From positions 1-6,800 of the forward strand of contig CAAECI010000045.1 in NCBI GenBank assembly GCA_900754255.1: a stretch of DNA of 6,800 nucleotides, given 5' to 3'. The translations under genes were made by a program, and so were the position numbers. Source of the DNA: an uncultured Succinivibrio sp. (lineage in GTDB: Bacteria > Pseudomonadota > Gammaproteobacteria > Enterobacterales > Succinivibrionaceae). Position 1 is the first letter of the stretch; each line of letters begins with the position of its first letter. This document shows, one piece after another, positions 1 through 4,958 of this stretch. The notes under the pieces are model-generated. The model worked only from the letters and a program-made list of their open reading frames with translations, was not told the DNA's origin and ran no database searches.

Positions 1-35
1 ATCAACAAATTTGCCAATAATTTCCCCACCTCACA

Positions 36-77
36 TTTAGTCAATTTTTAAAGAGCTAACCCGTTGGTGAACAACGG
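36..77 (-). promoter_or_regulatory. Candidate rRNA-operon leader antitermination region (boxB-like hairpin plus boxA)
   Basis: On the minus strand a hairpin (77-72 paired with 66-61) is followed by GCTCTTTAAAAATT (56-43). This closely resembles the boxA element of gammaproteobacterial rrn leaders (GCTCTTTAACAATT in E. coli). About ten bases later comes TGTGAGGTGGGG, similar to the TGTGTGGGC that follows boxA in E. coli. The order of hairpin, boxA and TGTG-G element is that of an rrn leader or a 16S-23S spacer, where Nus factors bind to prevent Rho termination. This implies an rRNA gene reading leftwards off the window. No 16S sequence is visible, so the assignment is inferred from motif similarity alone. 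Confidence 0.45.
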
Positions 78-93
78 TTTTTATTCATTTTTT
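61..93 (+). terminator. Possible rho-independent terminator (plus strand)
   Basis: CCGTTG (61-66) and CAACGG (72-77) form a 6-bp stem with a 5-nt loop, extendable by A-T pairs around a bulged C60. It is followed by a T-rich tract (78-93) interrupted by ATTCA. This is the form of an intrinsic terminator for transcription entering from the left. The same inverted repeat would be the boxB-like hairpin of the minus-strand leader, so it may serve in either direction or only one. The stem is short. Confidence 0.45.
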
Positions 94-119
94 AACCGTG
101 GAAAGTAGAGTTTTGATCA

Positions 120-147
120 ATTATGAACTAAACTAAGCCTTCTTGAA
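120..147 (-). promoter_or_regulatory. Weak candidate minus-strand promoter for the leftward leader
   Basis: Read on the minus strand, TTCAAG (147-142), a 16-bp spacer and CATAAT (125-120) resemble a sigma70 promoter with a poor -35 and a good -10. AT-rich DNA lies upstream (148-185), as in UP elements. It sits in the right place to drive the boxA-containing leader. The -35 matches only half the consensus and there is no GC-rich discriminator of the kind usual in stringently controlled rrn promoters, so this is tentative. Confidence 0.25.
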
Positions 148-172
148 TTTAATTAACGAGCATTACTATTAA
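143..172 (+). promoter_or_regulatory. Weak candidate promoter for the Nudix gene
   Basis: TTGAAT (143-148) and TATTAA (167-172) are separated by 18 bp, a passable sigma70 arrangement. TACTAT (164-169) is an alternative -10 with a short 15-bp spacer. Transcription would begin only a few bases before the start codon at 186. That fits the poor ribosome binding site (only GGA at 175-177) and suggests a near-leaderless mRNA. It overlaps the candidate divergent promoter on the other strand. Confidence 0.25.
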
Positions 173-185
173 TTGGATTAAATGA

Positions 186-575
186 ATGAAAACCATTCGA
201 GTAGTAGCAGCTGTCATTCATCAGGATCATAGAATTTTAGCCACCCAGCGCGGATACGGTGAATTTAAGGACGGCTGGGAGTTCCCGGGCGGCAAGATAG
301 AGGAAGGAGAAACTCCCGAGGTAGCCCTGATCAGGGAGCTTAAGGAGGAGCTTACCATTACGGTAAAACCCGAAAAGCTTTTAACCGTGGTCGAGTATGA
401 CTACCCTAACTTCCATCTCTCCATGCATTGCTTTTTATCCTCGATAGAACAGGGCGAGATCAATCTCTTGGAGCATGAGGCTATGAAATGGCTTTCTCAC
501 AATGAGCTTGACAGCGTAGCTTGGCTTCCTGCCGATCATGGGCTTATTGAGCTTCTGAAGAAAGAGAGCTTTTAG
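186..575 (+). CDS. Nudix (deoxy)nucleoside triphosphate pyrophosphohydrolase, MutT/NudG-like
   Basis: A 129-residue protein of typical MutT size, predicted cytoplasmic. It should hydrolyse nucleoside triphosphates, possibly oxidised or modified dNTPs such as 8-oxo-dGTP, to the monophosphate plus pyrophosphate, cleaning the nucleotide pool. The Nudix box (GX5EX7REUXEEXGU) spans residues 36-58: G36, E42, R50, E51, E54 and E55 are present, so the metal-binding glutamates are intact. The usual glycine near the end of the box is T57, a position that varies in the family. WEFPGGK (31-37) just before the box is a MutT/NudG hallmark. From memory, the motifs YDYPNFHLSM (71-80) and WLPADHG (113-119) resemble small Nudix proteins annotated in Firmicutes and gut proteobacteria. 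The start at 186 fits the family N-terminus (MKTIRVVAAVI). The exact substrate cannot be read from the sequence. Confidence 0.9.
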   Translation: MKTIRVVAAVIHQDHRILATQRGYGEFKDGWEFPGGKIEEGETPEVALIRELKEELTITVKPEKLLTVVEYDYPNFHLSMHCFLSSIEQGEINLLEHEAMKWLSHNELDSVAWLPADHGLIELLKKESF

Positions 576-651
576 CTTGGGATCATAACTGCGCGGCAAT
601 ACATGATCGGGCATAAAATTTGCTTGAATATATAAAAGTATTTTTTGACGC

Positions 652-657
652 AGGATG
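652..657 (+). promoter_or_regulatory. Ribosome binding site fixing the MotY-like start
   Basis: AGGATG lies 5 bases before the ATG at 663. This favours initiation there over the in-frame TTG at 645, which has no purine-rich element before it. The ATG also places the signal peptide at the very N-terminus. Confidence 0.6.
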
Positions 658-662
658 GATTT

Positions 663-1622
663 ATGTCAAAGACGCGAAATTTGATCACGGCGGGAGCCCT
701 CATGGTGCTTACGGGCTTGTCACAGCTGTCATTTGGACAGATCCGCTATGAAGCCGCGTTGGATGCAAGTGCCAAGAAACTGTGGTCGCAGCAAGGATCC
801 AAAATCAAATGCAGCCTCACCGGGGACATACCTGAGTATGGATACGTCGAATTTCAGTCCCTGTCGGGCAGCAGCATAAAAACCTCGATGGCAGTTCACC
901 CCAAGCTTGGGATCTCCGAAAACTCGACCATGCGCTTTATCGCAATGCGTCCTGAGTGGCAGTCCGGCGGTAAGGAGGAATTGCTCGGTCATATACGTCT
1001 TTACCAAAGCTATGATGCTTGGGCCGGGCCTACGCTTTCTTGGAAGGTTATGAATGCGCTCTCTCGCGGTAAACAGGTATTCATGCCGTATACCTCCAAG
1101 ATCATAGCAGCGGGACAGAATATAGTTCCTTCCTTATCCCCCTTGGGCTTTAAGGAGCAATATTCAAAATTTTTAAATTGTCAGCAGAGCTTGCTCAAGG
1201 TCAGCTTCAAGGACGTGCAGGTTTTGCCGCTTATATTCAAATTCCAAAAGGCCGAGCTTACGGCCCGATCCTTGGAAAATCTTAAGATCCAGCTTGAATA
1301 CATAGCTCAGGATCATGCGGTCAATCATGTGACCATACGCGTCTATTCCTACGATATGAAAACTCATGACGAATGCTTGTCCATGGTTAAGGAACGCGCC
1401 GACCTTATAAAAAAATATTATCAGGATGCAGGCTTTAAGGATGAGCAGATTGAAGTCGTACAGTTTAATGTTTTGACCGTACAAAGCATGAATGATGAGA
1501 ACGATCCGGATACCTCCCCCCAATCGCGCAATGGAATAACGGAATTGTCCCGTGATGAAAGCTCGAAGGATCGTCTTTTGGACGAGGATCTTCCCGATGT
1601 AGGAGCAAATGACGGTGAGTGA
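663..1622 (+). CDS. motY: MotY-like periplasmic flagellar motor protein with degenerate OmpA-like C-domain and acidic tail
   Basis: Starting at ATG 663 this is a 319-residue protein (a TTG at 645 would add six residues). Residues 1-25 form a signal peptide (KTR, then a hydrophobic core, likely cleavage SFG/QIRY). Residues 26-185 match the Vibrio MotY N-domain as I recall it: RYEA, C50 followed by SLTGDIPEYG, RFIAMRPEW, a GHIRLYQSYDAWAGPT segment, and YSKFLNCQQSLLKVSFKDV with C173. C50 and C173 would be residues 25 and 148 after cleavage, matching the conserved MotY disulfide pair. Residues about 186-275 resemble an OmpA-like peptidoglycan-binding domain (IFKFQKAELTARSLENL; KERADLIKKYY), but the TD..G motif is poor and the final NRR motif is absent. 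Residues 277-319 are acidic and low-complexity. MotY forms the T ring around sodium-type flagellar motors and recruits stators. The stop overlaps the next gene, so the two are probably cotranscribed. Family membership is fairly secure; the motor role is inferred. Confidence 0.75.
   Translation: MSKTRNLITAGALMVLTGLSQLSFGQIRYEAALDASAKKLWSQQGSKIKCSLTGDIPEYGYVEFQSLSGSSIKTSMAVHPKLGISENSTMRFIAMRPEWQSGGKEELLGHIRLYQSYDAWAGPTLSWKVMNALSRGKQVFMPYTSKIIAAGQNIVPSLSPLGFKEQYSKFLNCQQSLLKVSFKDVQVLPLIFKFQKAELTARSLENLKIQLEYIAQDHAVNHVTIRVYSYDMKTHDECLSMVKERADLIKKYYQDAGFKDEQIEVVQFNVLTVQSMNDENDPDTSPQSRNGITELSRDESSKDRLLDEDLPDVGANDGE
1601..1617 (+). promoter_or_regulatory. RBS and alternative start codons of the Sel1/TPR gene
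   Basis: AGGAG (1601-1605) lies inside the end of the MotY-like gene. It is only 3 bases from the ATG at 1609 but 9 bases from an in-frame GTG at 1615. The GTG has the more usual spacing and would shorten the protein by two residues. Either way the genes overlap (by 14 or 8 bp), implying translational coupling. Confidence 0.5.
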
Positions 1623-3333
1623 CGATATAAAGGATAAGGATCCCGCACACGCTTTGGATCCATCTCCTGCTGCAGACGAACATAAGACCGATCCGTTTTC
1701 TGATGAGTTTTCAGCAAATGCCGCAGGAAATGAGAACAATCAGGATGCATCAGCGGCTAAGGCCAAGCACAGCCGTCTTTTTTCCATAGTTGCCGCCGCA
1801 CTGATTGCGCTCTTTATTGCAGGCACCGGATATTTTACGGCCTCAGGAGTGCGCTCCTACATGGAGGATGGAGTTCGTGCTGACATAGTTGAGGGTTTGC
1901 ACGCTTTGGAGGAAAACGATCTCGATACCGCATCCAACCGCTTTTTACAGGTATTGGCGGATCATCCTAAGGAGGTGATCTGTGCCGATTATATGGCCTG
2001 GATTGAGGCCAGAAAGGGGAATTTGGATAAGGCCTTGCAATATGCCCGTGCGTCCTTTGCCGTAGATGGACATTTGGCCTCCTACGAGCTTATGGGCTAT
2101 TTGGCCTTGTGCGGTCGCGGCAAGGCCGTGGGAGCGCAGGCAGCCTTGTATTATTTTGAGGCGGCGCTGAGGGATGTTCCGGACTCTCAGCGTGAATCGA
2201 AGCTGCGCTCCATGCTCTCTTATTCATTAAAGCTGTGTCAGAAACGCTCAGACTATCTGCTGATCGTGGATCGTGCGGCCAAAGCCGGTCTTGCTGAGGG
2301 GATTTTATTGCGCGGGGATGCCGATTTCTTAGGGGAGTCGGCAGGACTGTCCCCCAAAAGTGCGCTTATTTCCTGGCAGGAGGCAAGGCGGGCCGGAGAT
2401 CAGCGTGCCTTAGTGCGTATAGCCATGATGAAATGGTACGGCTACGGATGCGAGCGCAACTTCAGTGAAGCTAAGGAGCTTTTGGGGGAGGCCGTACGCC
2501 GTAATATTCCTGAGGCTATATTTGATCAGGCCTTGATAAATTTACGTCATGACGACAACACCACTGCAAGCTTAGGGTTGCAGCTTATGCAAAAGGCGGC
2601 CAATCTTGGGTATGGGCCGGCTCTTACCGTGATGGGGATCCTGTCCTTGCAAAACGATCTGTCAAGACGCTCGCGCAATATAGCCTTTAATTATTTTGAA
2701 AGGGCGGCTCATCACGGCGAATATACGGGTACGGCCTTTTATGCCTTCATGCTGTATACGGGGCTCGGACCAAAGGCCGCCGACAGAACCAAGGCAAGGG
2801 CCGTGCTATACGAAATGCGCAAGCGCAACGTGAAATGCGTAGACGGCATATATTCCTACATCGCCCATTTTGACGGTGATGATATGAATATCAAGGCATT
2901 AAATCAGATGGCATATTTGTGCGCGGCGCAAATTTACGGGGCCATCTATTTTGATGACGGTGATCCTATGGCGGTGCATTATTCGAAAATGGCGTCGGCG
3001 TCTTTTTATACCTATTACACTCCCATGCGTAAGGATCAATCCTTAACTCCGGAAATTATTAAGCAGCTTGAGCATAATTATGTGGCTAAGCTAAAGGATC
3101 CCGACGATATACGCATAGACGGTGAGAAGCTGTACACCAAGGATTTTGTAAAGTTGCTTTGCTATTACAACCCGATTTTGGGAGCCAAGCCTTTTTCGCC
3201 GGGACTTATAGGTCCAATAATCTTAAATGCTCCTGCCTTGCCCGAGATTTATGATCAATATCATATCGAAATGCACCGTATAAACGGTTGGGCCGGAATT
3301 GGAGAGCCGGATGCATGGTATGTAAATTTATGA
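1609..3333 (+). CDS. Single-span membrane protein with TPR and Sel1-like repeats; partner of the MotY-like protein?
   Basis: A 574-residue protein I do not recognise as a named family. Residues 1-50 are acidic and disordered-looking (many D, E, S, A, N). K51, K53 and R56 precede one hydrophobic helix (about 57-79), so positive-inside topology places the N-terminus in the cytoplasm and the bulk in the periplasm. Residues about 90-190 look like TPR helices (ALEENDLDTASNRFLQVL; GNLDKALQYARASF). Residues about 266-407 look like degenerate Sel1-like repeats: ALVRIAMMKWYGYGC with FSEAKELLGEAVRRN, PALTVMGILS with IAFNYFERAAHHG, and GTAFYAFMLYTGLG with TKARAVLYEM. The last ~165 residues, rich in Tyr and Pro, match nothing I know. 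It contains seven cysteines, notable for a periplasmic domain. The gene overlaps the MotY-like gene upstream. MotX, the partner of MotY, is itself a small secreted Sel1-repeat protein, so a motor role is plausible but unproven. A general TPR scaffold or cell-envelope assembly factor remains possible. Confidence 0.7.
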   Translation: MTVSDDIKDKDPAHALDPSPAADEHKTDPFSDEFSANAAGNENNQDASAAKAKHSRLFSIVAAALIALFIAGTGYFTASGVRSYMEDGVRADIVEGLHALEENDLDTASNRFLQVLADHPKEVICADYMAWIEARKGNLDKALQYARASFAVDGHLASYELMGYLALCGRGKAVGAQAALYYFEAALRDVPDSQRESKLRSMLSYSLKLCQKRSDYLLIVDRAAKAGLAEGILLRGDADFLGESAGLSPKSALISWQEARRAGDQRALVRIAMMKWYGYGCERNFSEAKELLGEAVRRNIPEAIFDQALINLRHDDNTTASLGLQLMQKAANLGYGPALTVMGILSLQNDLSRRSRNIAFNYFERAAHHGEYTGTAFYAFMLYTGLGPKAADRTKARAVLYEMRKRNVKCVDGIYSYIAHFDGDDMNIKALNQMAYLCAAQIYGAIYFDDGDPMAVHYSKMASASFYTYYTPMRKDQSLTPEIIKQLEHNYVAKLKDPDDIRIDGEKLYTKDFVKLLCYYNPILGAKPFSPGLIGPIILNAPALPEIYDQYHIEMHRINGWAGIGEPDAWYVNL

Positions 3334-3359
3334 TCTTCCTACAAAATAATGGCAATGAA

Positions 3360-4439
3360 TTAGGTTAGGCAGGCAGGATCAAAGGCAAATTCACCGTTTA
3401 AATATGATCGAAGCTCCGCAGCTCCCAATGTGTTGACGGAGCTTAAATCCTTTAAGATCTCATCCTTATATACAGAGGCCGCCTCAAGCCCCTCTTCCCC
3501 GCAGCATTTAAGAAAATCCTTAAGCCTCAAAGCATTTTGTCCAAAATGTAGCTTAAGCTCGTCATCATAAGCTTTTTCTATTTCAGCTTGTCCTGCGCCC
3601 TTGTAAATAAGGGGAAGAGATGAGAGCGGAATGGATGACAATGCGGCCTCGCACATGGGGTTTACCGCATGCATGAAATCTTTTCCCAGTGTTTTGAGCG
3701 TGTCTCGTCCGAAAAAGGGAGCGGTAAATAGCTTATCGCAGATCTTTTTGCCGTCGTTCACGGGATAATTGTCCCAAAGCATGATCTCGCTACCCGTATA
3801 GGTGCGAGCCTTTTTAATATCCTCGGCCTTGATGCTTGCGCTTATCACCTGATTTCCGGTCCAAAAAAGCTTTAGCCGTGAGGGCGGAATATCGTGCCTC
3901 AGATCGGAAAAATAATTCTCGGGCATGGTGCCGAATATTTTTTCAAGCACGGGATCGAAGCTGTAAAAGGATGGGCATACGAAAAGCTTAAGATCCGGTG
4001 GCAATGCCCTGAGAAGATTTTTGAGCAAGGTGTTTTGCCTCACCCCCAGATCATCATGCTCAACGGGTATGTCGTCAAAAAGCAAGCATATAAAGGAGGG
4101 GGTAAAAAGTGCCAGCATGTCGGAAATCTTATCGAGTACCAATGATGCAGCCTCATCGTCCGTAAGATCGGTAAATTTTAAGGGGGAGAGGGCGAAGCTT
4201 GCCTGCATTCCAGCATCCATGCAGCATTCTTTAAGATCTTTGTAAAGCCTCGTAGTCTGCGCATCCAAAGGAGAGCGCCATTTTTTGCGCAGGATCTCAT
4301 CGTTTTTAGGACCGTATATATAAAAGGAATACCCAAAGGAGGCGATCCTTTCTATAAGAAATTTACGGTCTTTAGGCTTATAGGATCGACCGTAAAAGCC
4401 CTCGATGATCCCAAGCGCGGGAATAGCAGCGTTTTTCAT
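3360..4439 (-). CDS. GH84 family beta-N-acetylglucosaminidase (O-GlcNAcase/NAGidase-like catalytic domain)
   Basis: A 359-residue TIM-barrel glycoside hydrolase. Motifs matching GH84, with human OGA equivalents as I recall them: GIIEGFYGR (10-18; G67), YGPKND with K45 (K98), LLFDDI with the catalytic pair D122-D123 (D174-D175, substrate-assisted mechanism), CPSFY with Y159 (Y219), WTG (193-195), WDNYPVND with N224 and D229 (N280, D285), and NPMCEA with N260 (N313). All key residues are kept, so it should be active on beta-linked GlcNAc. There is no signal peptide: the first barrel strand begins at residue 10, which also fixes the start near M1, despite a weak RBS (AAAGAA on the minus strand). 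It lacks the extra N-terminal, CBM or acetyltransferase domains of many GH84 enzymes. It is convergent with the Sel1 gene (26-bp gap) and divergent from tig. The natural substrate (glycoprotein, peptidoglycan or chitin fragments) is unknown. Confidence 0.88.
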   Translation of the reverse strand: MKNAAIPALGIIEGFYGRSYKPKDRKFLIERIASFGYSFYIYGPKNDEILRKKWRSPLDAQTTRLYKDLKECCMDAGMQASFALSPLKFTDLTDDEAASLVLDKISDMLALFTPSFICLLFDDIPVEHDDLGVRQNTLLKNLLRALPPDLKLFVCPSFYSFDPVLEKIFGTMPENYFSDLRHDIPPSRLKLFWTGNQVISASIKAEDIKKARTYTGSEIMLWDNYPVNDGKKICDKLFTAPFFGRDTLKTLGKDFMHAVNPMCEAALSSIPLSSLPLIYKGAGQAEIEKAYDDELKLHFGQNALRLKDFLKCCGEEGLEAASVYKDEILKDLSSVNTLGAAELRSYLNGEFAFDPACLT

Positions 4440-4510
4440 AAGCGTTCTTTTTGCAACAGTTGCTGTCTTACAAAAAAAGCCTTATCCCTCTGCTATGGTC
4501 GTATTGAACG

Positions 4511-4567
4511 AATGCCCTAATAGGAGGAGAGACACGGCCTTGTGTCGAAAGCTTATTAGAGGGCATT
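4511..4567. other. Long imperfect inverted repeat with a nested hairpin (candidate structured RNA)
   Basis: AATGCCCT (4511-4518) pairs with AGGGCATT (4560-4567). The stem continues as AATA (4519-4522) with TATT (4554-4557) past a two-base AG bulge (4558-4559). The 31-nt interior holds a purine run (GGAGGAGA, 4523-4530) and a nested hairpin GACAC (4531-4535)/GTGTC (4542-4546) with a 6-nt loop. No T-run follows on either strand, so it is not a simple terminator. The layout resembles an RNA domain, but it matches no family I know. The strand is undetermined. Confidence 0.4.
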
Positions 4568-4584
4568 AACAATGTCAACGGCAT

Positions 4585-4611
4585 CGCTATAGCGTATACG
4601 GCCTAAGGCCG
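4585..4611. repeat. Cluster of three consecutive palindromes
   Basis: CGCTATAGCG (4585-4594) is a perfect 10-bp palindrome. It shares two bases with the perfect palindrome CGTATACG (4593-4600). That in turn overlaps a 5-bp-stem hairpin CGGCC/GGCCG with a TAA loop (4599-4611). The run could be an operator array or part of an RNA fold; no function can be assigned. Confidence 0.4.
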
Positions 4612-4705
4612 GATCAATAGGGCGGAGTTGCAAATTGCCTTCACATTAGGCAAGGCAGAAGGCCTTGAGTATGGTTGTCTTTATGCAGGGGGCTTCGTAT
4701 GATGA

Positions 4706-4752
4706 AAGGGCATGCGGCGATAAACCGGACCACTATTTTCGTCGCATCCCTT
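4706..4752. other. Stable 14-bp stem-loop
   Basis: AAGGG (4706-4710) and ATGCGGCGA (4712-4720) pair with CCCTT (4748-4752) and TCGTCGCAT (4739-4747). There is one bulged base (C4711), one G-T/G-U pair and an 18-nt loop. No T-run follows, so it is not an obvious terminator. GGGCAT in its 5' arm can alternatively pair with ATGCCC at 4777-4782. Confidence 0.45.
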
Positions 4753-4841
4753 GCAAGTCGCAATTAGAGCTTTTATATGCCCGTTCCACTTAAATTTCGT
4801 ACGTCGATAAAACATGCGGGACACGGTAAGCTCATGAAAAC

Positions 4842-4870
4842 TTGCTGATATATATAGCCTTGAGTATAAT
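4842..4870 (+). promoter_or_regulatory. Sigma70-type promoter of tig
   Basis: TTGCTG (4842-4847) is followed by a 17-bp spacer and a perfect TATAAT (4865-4870). Transcription would begin near 4877, giving a leader of about 80 nt before tig. The consensus -10 and optimal spacing fit a highly expressed housekeeping gene. Confidence 0.7.
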
Positions 4871-4884
4871 ATTTAAGTTTTAAA

Positions 4885-4930
4885 CCGTACGGACGTATTG
4901 TACGTACCGACGGACGGATATAGATTTTTT
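4885..4930 (+). promoter_or_regulatory. Structured tig 5' leader with small hairpin and T-run
   Basis: The leader contains the palindrome CCGTACGG (4885-4892). An ACGTA (4893-4897)/TACGT (4901-4905) hairpin with a TTG loop can extend by GG/CC around a bulged A. The tandem GACGGACGGA (4909-4918) comes next, and TTTTTT (4925-4930) follows seven bases later. It could be a weak attenuator or simply a stabilising leader structure; the gap between stem and T-run argues against strong termination. Confidence 0.35.
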
Positions 4931-4958
4931 AACAATTCTGCAACCTATAGAGGTAAAC

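Larger units (their letters stand above)
4440..4958. other. 519-bp structured intergenic region between the GH84 gene and tig
   Basis: I see no convincing coding sequence and no tRNA, RNase P, tmRNA or 4.5S RNA signature here. The region is dense in inverted repeats: GCAACAGTTGC (4453-4463) just upstream of the GH84 start, a long hairpin at 4511-4567, palindromes at 4585-4611, a 6-bp hairpin at 4635-4653 (TTGCCT/AGGCAA, 7-nt loop) and a 14-bp hairpin at 4706-4752. The tig promoter and structured leader occupy 4842-4958. Only the tig promoter has a clear role. I see no confident promoter for the GH84 gene. Confidence 0.6.

Noticed and set aside
113..120. TTGATCAA as an FNR-type site upstream of the Nudix gene
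   Set aside because: An FNR site needs four bases between TTGAT and ATCAA; this is only an 8-bp palindrome without the spacer.
614..640. TAAAATTT at 614-621 as a flagellar sigma28 -35 for the MotY-like gene
   Set aside because: Eleven bases downstream there is TAAAAGTA, not anything close to GCCGATAA, so the -10 half is missing.
645..662. TTG start adding six residues (MTQDGF) to the MotY-like protein
   Set aside because: There is no ribosome binding site before it. The ATG at 663 has AGGATG at good spacing and begins a normal signal peptide.
1173..1739. 188-codon minus-strand open frame across the MotY/Sel1 junction
   Set aside because: Antisense to two well-supported overlapping genes; the hydrophobic translation shows no recognisable family.
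4495..4569. 24-codon reading frame across the long intergenic hairpin
   Set aside because: No ribosome binding site, no recognisable peptide features, and its bases are better explained by the inverted repeat.
4651..4659. CAAGGCAGA, a piece of the conserved 4.5S/SRP RNA loop
   Set aside because: The required flanking GGAAG-AGCAGC sequence and the long hairpin are missing, so this is a chance match.
4699..4767. 22-codon reading frame (MMKGHAAINRTT...) preceded by a weak AGGGGG
   Set aside because: Very short, imperfect spacing, and it coincides with the 14-bp stem-loop; no evidence of coding beyond chance.
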